Shown in pieces: positions 1 through 5,729 of a DNA stretch of 5,995 nt. Origin of the DNA: JAHEAO01 sp037968535 (GTDB taxonomy: Bacteria > Pseudomonadota > Alphaproteobacteria > Rhodobacterales > Rhodobacteraceae). The position numbers were made by a program, and so were the translations under genes. Each line of letters begins with the position of its first letter. The first letter of the stretch is position 1. The stretch is taken from positions 1 through 5,995 of the forward strand of contig JBBKVT010000440.1 of NCBI GenBank assembly GCA_037968535.1, in the 5' to 3' direction. Under the pieces are notes generated by a model. It saw nothing but the letters and a program-made list of their open reading frames with translations, had not been told where the DNA came from and searched no databases.

Positions 1-1
1 C

Positions 2-460
2 TGCGGGCCTTCGCCCTGCCCTGCCGCCTCTGCAAGCCGCTCGAAACGCTCGAAGATCGGGTCGTTCCTGAAACTCTACGAGGCGCTGGACGAACGTCTG
101 GCCTTCGCCAGTGCTATCCCCGAAAAGCTGGGTCTGGCGCTGGTCAAAGCGATGGAGACCAACCCGGACCTAGCCGAACGCCTGCGCGATCGGCTGCGCA
201 AAACCCCCAGCAGCAGTGCCGCCGAAGAGGTCGCAGCGCTGGAAAAAGGGCTGAAAGGGCAGGGAGAAAAACAGTCTCTAACCGCTGTATCAGAGACTAA
301 ATTAGAGCCTGAATCGACCCCTGAGCCAACCGCCTACCGCAGCCGAGAGATCACCCCCGGCATAGCCCTTCAGGCCCGCGGCGACACTTTGGTGCTGAGC
401 GGGTCAGGGGTGAACGACGGCTTCCGCGCCGAGCTGGAGGCCTGGCTGCGGCGGCGCTAG
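2..460 (+). CDS. parB: ParB/RepB-like plasmid partition protein, C-terminal part (5' end outside window)
   Basis: The frame is open from base 2 to the TAG at 458-460, so the N-terminal ParB nuclease and helix-turn-helix domains lie left of the window. An internal ATG at 152 is very unlikely to be the start, because the coding-like sequence RSKIGSFLKLYEALDERL and AIPEKLGLALVKAM lies upstream of it. That segment, a polar Glu/Thr/Ser-rich linker (about bases 240-340) and an end of the type REITPGIAL...GVNDGFRAELEAWL resemble, from memory, the C-terminal region of ParB/RepB partition proteins on Rhodobacteraceae plasmids. ParB proteins bind parS sites and work with a ParA ATPase to segregate replicons. 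A parS-like palindrome about 60 bases after the stop supports the call. No diagnostic ParB motif is inside the window, so the assignment rests on C-terminal resemblance and context. It could be a RepB of a repABC system or another DNA-binding replication protein. Confidence 0.68.
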   Translation, partial: CGPSPCPAASASRSKRSKIGSFLKLYEALDERLAFASAIPEKLGLALVKAMETNPDLAERLRDRLRKTPSSSAAEEVAALEKGLKGQGEKQSLTAVSETKLEPESTPEPTAYRSREITPGIALQARGDTLVLSGSGVNDGFRAELEAWLRRR

Positions 461-462
461 GG

Positions 463-477
463 GCCGGATTTTCCGGC
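463..477 (+). terminator. Possible terminator hairpin after parB
   Basis: GCCGGA, a TTT loop and TCCGGC form a perfect 6-bp GC-rich stem beginning 2 bases after the parB stop codon. There is no T-run immediately after it, so it is not a classical intrinsic terminator. It may stabilise the 3' end of the mRNA instead. Confidence 0.3.
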
Positions 478-483
478 GAGGCC

Positions 484-522
484 TTGAAAATAGTATTGTA
501 AATCAATGATATATGCTAAAAT
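484..522 (+). promoter_or_regulatory. AT-rich tract with a weak promoter-like pair
   Basis: This stretch is far more AT-rich than its surroundings. TTGTAA (496-501) and TAAAAT (517-522, 5 of 6 matches to TATAAT) look like -35 and -10 boxes, but the 15-base spacer is short. The parS-like palindrome starts exactly at the end of the -10-like box, so a protein bound there could repress transcription. The tract could equally be a DNA-unwinding element. The promoter call is weak. Confidence 0.25.
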
Positions 523-539
523 GTTTCGCATGCGAAACA
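522..539. promoter_or_regulatory. parS-like palindrome (candidate centromere or operator site)
   Basis: TGTTTCGCATGCGAAACA is a perfect 18-bp palindrome. The canonical bacterial parS site TGTTTCACGTGAAACA has the same outer arms, TGTTTC and GAAACA, with a 4-base centre instead of the 6-base GCATGC seen here. Lying about 60 bases downstream of a ParB-like gene, it is a good candidate for the cognate binding site of that protein. Plasmid ParB systems often use variants of the chromosomal site, which keeps their partition specific. It could instead be the operator of another dimeric regulator. Confidence 0.65.
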
Positions 540-751
540 CCACGGCACTTCGAATATCCGGCGCCTGCAGGAAAACCGTTCAGGACCGCCTGATTCTTTT
601 TGGTCCCCGCCCTGCCGCAGGATTTTCGCACAGCGCTTGCGCCCTTGTTTAAATCGCGGTCCTGGTGGGGGATTGTTTCGCACGCCTGCGACCCGCCAGC
701 CCGCTTTGTATAAGTTTTAGGCTATGTGCGGGCATTCGCGGTGTTTTCGCA
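524..751 (+). repeat. Four direct copies of TTTCGCA (parS half-site-like or iteron-like)
   Basis: The 7-mer TTTCGCA occurs at 524-530, 624-630, 676-682 and 745-751, always on the plus strand; its complement TGCGAAA occurs at 531-537 as the second arm of the palindrome. The copy at 676 belongs to a full 9-base half-site TGTTTCGCA (674-682), followed 4 bases later by TGCGA. The copy at 624 is followed by TGCG at 638-641. By eye I found no further copies elsewhere in the window. Spacings of 100, 52 and 69 bases are irregular, unlike classic tandem iterons. A spread set of half-sites for a ParB-like or replication protein is the simplest reading. Confidence 0.5.
581..664. repeat. 9-bp inverted repeat with 66-base spacing
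   Basis: CAGGACCGC (581-589) and GCGGTCCTG (656-664) are perfect inverted copies, with one TTTCGCA element between them. The spacing is too long for a simple hairpin terminator. It may be a pair of protein-binding sites or a long-stem structure; a 9-bp match could also be chance in GC-rich DNA. Confidence 0.3.
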
Positions 752-823
752 GCGGCGTATGTTGAAAATTCCTGAACTTCGTGTAGGACGGCAATTCATT
801 GTGCGTTTACAAGAGTTCCGTTT

Positions 824-2095
824 ATGAAAGTCATTATTTTTGGCCTTGGCTATGTCGGTTTCACCGCAGCTTGCTGTATCGCCAGCGAAGGTCACGAGGT
901 GATCGGAATCGATGTAAGTGCGCGCAAGGTCGAGCAGATCAATGCTGGCCATGCCCCCATCGTCGAACCGAAAGTGGCGGACCTTCTGGCCGATGGCGTC
1001 GCCACCGGACGGATTACTGCGCAGACGGACATCGGCGCCGCCCTTGACGGCGCGGATCTTGCAATCGTCTGTGTCGGCACGCCCTCGGCGCAGGATGGAT
1101 CTCACAATATGGGCTATATCGCCGATGTCAGCCGCCAGATAGCAGCCGCGCTCAAGGAGGGTCCGGACCGCCCGGCGCCGCTGTCTGTGGTCTACCGCTC
1201 CACGTTCCGCCCTGGCACGATCGACGATCTTGTGCGCCCGATCTTCGAGGCGACGTTGGGCGATGTCGTGGATCAGCAGGCGGCGCTTGTCTACAACCCC
1301 GAATTTCTGCGTGAGGGGACCGCCGTGCAGGACTATTTTGACCCGCCGAAAGTCGTCGTCGGAACACGGAATGGCCGCGCTGACCCGGCGATGGAACGGC
1401 TGAACGCGAACATCACCGCCCCCACCTTCAATGTCGGCTATCGCGAGGCAGAGCTTACCAAATTCGTCGACAACACATGGCATGCGGTGAAAGTCGCCTT
1501 CGCCAATGAGGTTGGGCGCGTCTGCCTTGATCTCGGGCTGTCTGCGAAGCAGGTGCACAAGATATTCATAAGCGACATCAAGCTGAACATCTCGTCCTAC
1601 TACACGCGTCCAGGTGGTGCCTTTGGCGGAGCCTGCCTGCCCAAGGATGTGCGCGCCCTGGCACACATCGGGGCCGATACCGGCGCGGGTCTGCACCTTG
1701 TCGAAAGCCTTCTTCGGTCGAATGACGCGCATAAGCACCGTCTGTTCCACCTTGCCGCCGACGGGCTTGCGCCCGGCGCGCGAATTCTGATCGCCGGCCT
1801 GGCCTTCAAGGCGGGCACCGATGATCTGCGTGAAAGCCCGAATGTCGATCTGGCGCGCAAGCTTCTGGCGGCAGGATACAAACTGAAGGTCTTCGACCCT
1901 GCGATCTCTGCCGAGATGCTGATCGGGGCAAATCTTGGCTATGCCTTCAGCCAGCTGCCAAGCTTGGAACGTCTGCTTGTCGACAAGGCGACCGCCGAGG
2001 CCATGTCCTGGGACCGGGTGATTGCCGCGAATGCCACGATCCAGAAGATCGACGTCGACCCCGAACTTGTTCTCGACCTGGGGGCGCTCGCATGA
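824..2095 (+). CDS. Nucleotide-sugar 6-dehydrogenase, GDP-mannose dehydrogenase (AlgD) type
   Basis: A cytoplasmic NAD-dependent enzyme expected to oxidise a nucleotide sugar twice at C6, most likely GDP-mannose to GDP-mannuronate, giving an acidic sugar donor for exopolysaccharide. The 423-residue length fits AlgD (about 436). The Rossmann motif GLGYVG is at residues 7-12, and VCVGTPS and NPEFLREGTA follow at about 82-88 and 158-167. K213 and N217 lie in KFVDNTWHAVKV. Catalytic Cys271 sits in FGGACLPKDVRAL, and the C-terminal domain has FKAGTDDLRESP near 328-339. The NTWHA and KAGTDDLRESP motifs match AlgD more closely than typical UDP-glucose dehydrogenases (Ugd), but UDP-glucose specificity cannot be excluded. 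The ATG at 824 puts the Rossmann strand at the very N-terminus, as expected, with AAGAG 8 bases upstream. It overlaps the glycosyltransferase start by 4 bases, implying an operon. All key residues are intact. Confidence 0.9.
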   Translation: MKVIIFGLGYVGFTAACCIASEGHEVIGIDVSARKVEQINAGHAPIVEPKVADLLADGVATGRITAQTDIGAALDGADLAIVCVGTPSAQDGSHNMGYIADVSRQIAAALKEGPDRPAPLSVVYRSTFRPGTIDDLVRPIFEATLGDVVDQQAALVYNPEFLREGTAVQDYFDPPKVVVGTRNGRADPAMERLNANITAPTFNVGYREAELTKFVDNTWHAVKVAFANEVGRVCLDLGLSAKQVHKIFISDIKLNISSYYTRPGGAFGGACLPKDVRALAHIGADTGAGLHLVESLLRSNDAHKHRLFHLAADGLAPGARILIAGLAFKAGTDDLRESPNVDLARKLLAAGYKLKVFDPAISAEMLIGANLGYAFSQLPSLERLLVDKATAEAMSWDRVIAANATIQKIDVDPELVLDLGALA

Positions 2096-3369
2096 GCGAC
2101 AAGGTCGCTGGTCGCGGCAAAGCAGAAAGCCTGATGCCGCGCCTTGACGCAATGCGCGCCACGCGGCCACTGGAGGGGCGGCGGGTGCTTATCATCGTTG
2201 AGAACCTGCCTCTGCCCTTTGATCGCCGGGTCTGGCATGAATGCCGCACACTGACCGCTGCCGGCGCCACGGTTTCGGCAATCTGCCCGACCGGAAAGGG
2301 CTATGAGGCGCGCTATGAGGAACTCGACGGTGTTCACATTCACCGCCACGGGCTTCCGCTCGATGCCTCGGGCCCGATGGGGTATCTTCTGGAATATGGA
2401 GCCGCCCTGTTTCACGAGATACGCTTGGCCATAAAAGTGTCTCTAAATAGAGGTTTTGACACTATTCAGGCCTGCAATCCCCCGGATCTGATGTTCCTGG
2501 TCGCGCTGCCGTTCAAGCTTTTCGGCAAGCGGTTCATCTTTGACCATCACGATATCAATCCCGAACTCTATGAGGCCAAATTCGGCCGACGCGGGTTTTT
2601 CTGGAAGTTGATGCTGGTTCTGGAACGCTGGACGTTTCGCGTCGCGGATGTGGTGATCTCGACAAATGAAAGCTATCGCTCCATCGCCATGGAGCGGGGC
2701 GGCAAGGCGCCGGACGATGTCTTTGTCGTGCGGTCGGGACCGGACCTGACGCGGCTTGTCCGCACCCCGCCGGTCGCGCGCTGGCGCAATGGCCGGCAAC
2801 ATATGGTGGGCTATGTCGGCGTGATGGGCGAGCAGGAGGGGCTGGATCTGCTGCTGGAGGCTGCAAGCAAGATCGTGCACCAAGAGGGCAGGGACGTGCA
2901 GTTCGTGCTGGTGGGCGGCGGTCCGGCCCTGGCCGAGATCGAGGCCATGGCGGCGCGTCTGGGGCTATCCGGGCATGTGACCTTTACCGGCCGCGCACCG
3001 GACAAGGATCTGTTCGAGGTTCTGTCCAGCGCCGATATCTGCGTGAACCCCGACCGGGTGAACGCGATGAACGACAAGTCGACGATGAACAAGATCCTGG
3101 AATACATGGCCTTCGAAAAGGCGATCGTTCAGTTCGATGTGACAGAGGGCCGATTCTCGGCGGGCGAGGCGTCGCTTTATGCCGCGGCAAATGACACCGC
3201 CGACCTGGCCGAGAAGATCACCACCCTGCTGGATGCCCCGGAAGAACGGGCGCGAATGGGCCGGATCGGGCGTGCCCGTGTCGAGAATCAGCTGAGCTGG
3301 GATCATCAGGTGGACACGCTGATCGCGGCTTACGCGCGGGTGGCGAAAAAGAAGCCCGCCAGAGCCTAA
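2092..3369 (+). CDS. GT4-family glycosyltransferase, probably for exopolysaccharide
   Basis: A 425-residue GT-B fold, GT4-type glycosyltransferase expected to act at the cytoplasmic face, transferring a sugar from a nucleotide donor to a growing glycan. The N-terminal acceptor domain opens with VLIIVENLPLPFDRRVWHE (about 32-50), followed by CNPPDL and FIFDHHDINPELY (about 148-160). The C-terminal donor domain has VGYVGVMG (about 239-246), VLVGGGP (272-278) and the donor-site segment EYMAFEKAIVQFDVTEGR (337-354), then FSAGEASLYA. In relatives the middle of that segment usually reads LGKP; here it is FEKA. The start at 2092 overlaps the dehydrogenase stop as ATGA, indicating translational coupling, but it adds about 30 polar residues before the first strand. 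Internal ATGs at 2134 and 2152 are alternatives. No membrane segment is evident. Donor and acceptor cannot be read from sequence; the upstream gene suggests an acidic sugar or its precursor. Confidence 0.9.
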   Translation: MSDKVAGRGKAESLMPRLDAMRATRPLEGRRVLIIVENLPLPFDRRVWHECRTLTAAGATVSAICPTGKGYEARYEELDGVHIHRHGLPLDASGPMGYLLEYGAALFHEIRLAIKVSLNRGFDTIQACNPPDLMFLVALPFKLFGKRFIFDHHDINPELYEAKFGRRGFFWKLMLVLERWTFRVADVVISTNESYRSIAMERGGKAPDDVFVVRSGPDLTRLVRTPPVARWRNGRQHMVGYVGVMGEQEGLDLLLEAASKIVHQEGRDVQFVLVGGGPALAEIEAMAARLGLSGHVTFTGRAPDKDLFEVLSSADICVNPDRVNAMNDKSTMNKILEYMAFEKAIVQFDVTEGRFSAGEASLYAAANDTADLAEKITTLLDAPEERARMGRIGRARVENQLSWDHQVDTLIAAYARVAKKKPARA

Positions 3370-3378
3370 GAAGGCTCT
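3361..3378. terminator. Hairpin shared by two convergent genes, possible bidirectional terminator
   Basis: AGAGCCT, AAGA, AGGCTCT forms a perfect 7-bp stem with a 4-base loop. It spans the TAA of the glycosyltransferase (3367-3369) and two of the three bases of the exosortase TAG (3377-3379, minus strand), with 7 bases between the two genes. No strong T-run follows on either strand, so termination may be inefficient or rely on convergent transcription or Rho. Confidence 0.45.
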
Positions 3379-4978
3379 ATTCCGGCACGAACTGCGGCAA
3401 GCGTGGCAGACTAAGCCGCATGAACTCCTGTAAACGGTCGTCGGCATCTGCCTCAGTCTCACCCTTGTCGAGCGCGGTCACGAAGCGCACCAGCGCCCCG
3501 TCGGTTCTGCCGCTGACAAGGCTGTCCCAGACGACGCTGATCTTGGCCAGATAGTCGCTGGTCATGCGCTGACCGCGCTGTTCGAACCAGTAATAGACGA
3601 TCTGCTTGGACAGCCCCTTCTGGATGACCGCGCGGTTCAGCTGGAATTTGCCATAGACCGTACCGGTCATGTCGACCTCATGCGGTTCGATCGAGAAGAT
3701 TTCCCAGCCGCCGACGGGCAAGCATACTTTTGGCGAATGGATCCCTGAGCCGTCAGTCTGGTTGATGTAATAGGCCGAGAAGAGATTGACGTAGTCTCGG
3801 GAGTCGGGGTCGAAATAGGTGATGTTGATGTAGTCATCCGCCGCCAGAGTTCTTTCTACAGCCCGGTCGAGCCCCTCTGCGGTGCCTGACCAGCCGCCCA
3901 GACTGCGCGGAAAGAGCGCAAAGGGCTCGCGGTCAACCGTTCCATGATCGGGGATCGGGAAAAAGACGAAGGCAAGCGTGATCGCTAGCGACAGGAGTGC
4001 GCCGCCGATCAGGCCGGCGGTTTGGCGCATCGACAGAAGGCGGGCGGCCTGCGCTCCAAGGCCGCCAAAGTCCATATCTATGGTCTCGGACAGGGTTTTC
4101 GGGTTCGGGGTCAGCCGCTGCAGGATCATCGCCATGGCAAACAGGATGCCGATACAGGCCAGAAAGATCACCCAGCCTTCGAAGAAATGCAAAAACCCCT
4201 CGGCCTGTTCGATGCCATAGCTGTTGACCAACACGCCGATCACTCCGATTCGGAAGGAATTCATCAGCACGGTCAACGGGGCGGCGGACAGAAGCAGCAC
4301 CGCCTTGTGCCAGATCGGGCCGCGGTAGAGGATCGAGAAGAGATAGGAGAAGCTGAGGATCGGGAACAGATAGCGCAGCCCCGAACAGGCTTCGGCCACC
4401 TGCAGCTTGTAAACCCCAAGGTCGATCACATTGCCTTCCAGATAGACCGGCACGCCCATCAGCGCCACGAACCAAACGCCCAGCTCGGACGAGATCATCT
4501 GCAGGGTGATCGACAGCTTCCAGAAGATCATGTTGGGTAGCGGCAGCATGAAGACCAGATGCACGACCGGCAGGAAATGCGACCGCCCCCGGGCCCAGCC
4601 CATGCAGGTAAGCATCACGCCGCCGGTCCAGAAGATGATGCCATAGGCCACGATATCGTCGATCTGCACCAGATTGCCCAAGATGCCGATGGTCAGGCCA
4701 AACAGAAGCAACAGGATGCCGGGCCGGCTGTCGACAGGGGCGCCGGGGACCTGCGGCGGCGCCCGCCTGAGTTCGCGCAGGAACAGATAGAGCGAGATCA
4801 GCGGAATCAACGGCCCGTGGCTGTATTCCGCGCTCGACCAGGCTTGGCCGAGCGAGGTGATGCCCAGCCAGAAGACCGGCAGCGATGCCAGGACGAGCAA
4901 TGCGAACCAGGCCAGCCCGGCGGGGTTCAGCAAGCCGGTCAGGGCCGATGATGATTGTTTCTGTTCAGAAAAGGACAT
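3377..4978 (-). CDS. xrtD: VPLPA-CTERM-specific exosortase XrtD with fused EpsI domain
   Basis: A 533-residue inner-membrane transpeptidase-like protease that should cleave proteins carrying a C-terminal VPLPA-CTERM sorting signal. Residues 20 to about 290 are a multi-spanning exosortase domain: EYSHGPLIPLISLYLF near 51-66, MLPLPN at 144-149, the catalytic cysteine C198 in QVAEACSGLRYLFP, R243 in MNSFRIGVIG and H264 in GFLHFFEGW. The presumed Cys/Arg/His set is therefore complete. A further membrane segment (about 320-342) leads into an EpsI-like (DUF3485) domain with WSGT, DDYI, IHSPKVCLPVGGW (413-425), NRAVIQKG and YYWFEQRG (462-469). The fusion, the whole length and the RFVPE-like end (QFVPE) match, from memory, Rhodobacterales XrtD. 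The ATG at 4976-4978 has a GGAAAG about 11 bases upstream. It is convergent with the polysaccharide operon, fitting the usual link of exosortases with exopolysaccharide. No VPLPA-CTERM substrate lies in the window. Confidence 0.9.
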   Translation of the reverse strand: MSFSEQKQSSSALTGLLNPAGLAWFALLVLASLPVFWLGITSLGQAWSSAEYSHGPLIPLISLYLFLRELRRAPPQVPGAPVDSRPGILLLLFGLTIGILGNLVQIDDIVAYGIIFWTGGVMLTCMGWARGRSHFLPVVHLVFMLPLPNMIFWKLSITLQMISSELGVWFVALMGVPVYLEGNVIDLGVYKLQVAEACSGLRYLFPILSFSYLFSILYRGPIWHKAVLLLSAAPLTVLMNSFRIGVIGVLVNSYGIEQAEGFLHFFEGWVIFLACIGILFAMAMILQRLTPNPKTLSETIDMDFGGLGAQAARLLSMRQTAGLIGGALLSLAITLAFVFFPIPDHGTVDREPFALFPRSLGGWSGTAEGLDRAVERTLAADDYINITYFDPDSRDYVNLFSAYYINQTDGSGIHSPKVCLPVGGWEIFSIEPHEVDMTGTVYGKFQLNRAVIQKGLSKQIVYYWFEQRGQRMTSDYLAKISVVWDSLVSGRTDGALVRFVTALDKGETEADADDRLQEFMRLSLPRLPQFVPE

Positions 4979-5341
4979 CGCCGCAAATTCTTTCCATGCA
5001 AATACCGCCCGGGCACTGACCGGGCCATCGACCCGCCGAGAATAGACAGGTTAGCGCCGGAAAGCGACTCGTCGCGTGGCTGGAAACGATGTGTTGAAAA
5101 ACCGGGCGGGAAGGCCCTCGACGTGAATCGAAACACGGCTCTCTCGTCGTTGGCTCGAACGCGTGTTTCGATACCTGTTGGCTCAGATGAAACGCAATTC
5201 ACTGCAGTCGGCCGGTTGACGGTTTTTATGAGCCAAATAAGCACCTTAACATTCTCTCCGATATGCTCAGCCGGTATAGATCCATGCTCGTTTATCTGTG
5301 GTGCAATATATGTTCCGGGGTTTCACAGAAGGGCAGGTGGG
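4979..5341. other. Non-coding upstream region of the exosortase gene
   Basis: I see no supportable gene here; the open frames lack protein-like composition and do not resemble known families. Going away from the exosortase start, the region has a GCCCGG/CCGGGC inverted repeat at 5007-5025 with a 7-base loop, a small palindrome GCGAC-TC-GTCGC at 5064-5075, and a perfect 11-bp inverted repeat at 5127-5172. On the minus strand TTGCGT (5192-5197) and TATCGA (5168-5173), 18 bases apart, form a weak promoter-like pair whose -10 box lies in an arm of that repeat. This would give a leader of roughly 180 bases. From about 5290 on, the DNA merges into the degraded gene remnants. Confidence 0.45.
5127..5172. 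repeat. Perfect 11-bp inverted repeat upstream of xrtD
   Basis: ATCGAAACACG (5127-5137) and CGTGTTTCGAT (5162-5172) are perfect inverted copies separated by 24 bases, about 150-195 bases upstream of the exosortase start. The arms contain GAAACA and TGTTTC, the same hexamers as the parS-like palindrome at 522-539, though facing the opposite way relative to the centre. An operator, a second partition-related site or an RNA hairpin in the exosortase leader are all possible. The symmetry is certain; the function is not. Confidence 0.5.
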
Positions 5342-5482
5342 TTACAGCCGGTTTTGCAGTCGTCGCACGATCTCCATGCGCTCGCGCAGGATGGCAATGA
5401 TGATCGACCGATCCTCGTCCAGCTAGATGATATAGTGATGTTCGCAGCTGAGGCATTGAATATCTATATGTTGATGTCCGGG
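5342..5482 (-). pseudogene. C-terminal remnant of a RelE/ParE-family toxin gene with in-frame stop
   Basis: Read on the minus strand, 47 codons give PGHQHIDIQCLSCEHHYII, a TAG stop (5423-5425), then LDEDRSIIIAILRERMEIV, RRLQNRL and TAA (5342-5344). The pattern of a short beta strand ending HYII, an acidic turn, a hydrophobic strand and a terminal ILxERM...RL helix matches, from memory, the C-terminal half of RelE/ParE-type toxins, where ILHERMD is common. Such toxins inhibit gyrase or cleave translating mRNA and pair with a small antitoxin. Here the N-terminal half is missing, replaced upstream by DNA that reads as a different gene on the other strand. No antitoxin gene is recognisable. It is almost surely inactive. 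Confidence 0.6.
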
Positions 5483-5486
5483 AACC

Positions 5487-5729
5487 GTCACAAGAGCAGG
5501 TTTGGCGGTTCTTGCGCTCTTGGATGAAGAGGCCGAGGGTCTGGCTCGCAGGGCCGTGGAACTCGCGCCAGCGGGCGACGGGACCGCATTGAAGTTCTGC
5601 CTGGACCGAGTTGCTCCGGCGCGAAAGGACATCCCAGTTCACTTTGGCTTGCCTAAGATGCAGTGTGCAGCCGATGCCGCCAAAGCAACTTCGGGAGTTC
5701 TGATAGCTGTTGCCGCCGCAGTACTCACA
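5487..5729 (+). pseudogene. Internal fragment of a DUF5681-type conserved hypothetical protein
   Basis: The plus-strand frame reads LAVLALLDEEAEGLARRAVE, then LAPAGDGTALKFCLDRVAPA, RKDIPVHFGLPKMQCAADAA and KATSGVLIAVAAAVLT. This resembles, from memory, the segment ALLDGEAEALTRKAIELA...LRLCLDR..PPRKDRPV.FALPK in small alphaproteobacterial proteins annotated with DUF5681, whose function is unknown. The glycine-rich N-terminal DUF5681 motif is absent and no good ATG exists; the frame is closed by TGA at 5472-5474 just upstream. SGNRHKSR, in the frame one base out at about 5479-5502, might be part of the lost N-terminus after a frameshift. The right end switches to antisense transposase sequence near 5729. 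It is a truncated remnant. Confidence 0.55.

Larger units (their letters stand above)
461..823. other. Non-coding centromere/control region between parB and the dehydrogenase gene
   Basis: No ORF here has convincing protein character. The region holds, in order, a hairpin just after the parB stop, an AT-rich tract at about 486-523 (roughly 21% GC by hand count in a GC-rich window), an 18-bp parS-like palindrome at 522-539, a widely spaced 9-bp inverted repeat, and four TTTCGCA copies. It ends with a plausible AAGAG ribosome binding site at 811-815, 8 bases before the dehydrogenase ATG. A TATAAG at 709-714 could be a -10 element, but no good -35 is present. The density of short symmetric elements next to a partition gene suggests a plasmid centromere; part of it must also carry the promoter of the downstream operon. 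Confidence 0.5.

Noticed and set aside
709..714. TATAAG as a -10 box for the dehydrogenase operon
   Set aside because: The correctly spaced -35 position (CTGCGA) matches the consensus poorly, so it is mentioned only as a possibility and not annotated as a promoter.
799..1047. Upstream plus-strand ORF overlapping the dehydrogenase start in another frame
   Set aside because: Composition is non-protein-like (Cys/Arg/His-rich), with most of its length inside the real gene in a different frame.
722..2170. Long minus-strand open frame (482 codons) opposite the dehydrogenase gene
   Set aside because: It is an antisense shadow produced by GC-rich codon use of the well-supported dehydrogenase; its translation is Arg/Gly-rich and has no recognisable domains.
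3933..4475. Second minus-strand ORF of 180 codons within the exosortase gene
   Set aside because: It is a frame-shifted shadow of the exosortase; the intact 533-residue reading has all family motifs, so no frameshift needs to be invoked.
4022..4951. Plus-strand ORFs opposite the exosortase gene
   Set aside because: They are rich in His, Gln and Asp, typical of antisense reading of a hydrophobic membrane protein gene, with no independent start or domain evidence.
4955..5527. Plus-strand ORF of 190 codons spanning the exosortase upstream region
   Set aside because: It starts inside the exosortase gene, crosses the upstream region and the toxin remnant, and has no consistent protein-like character.
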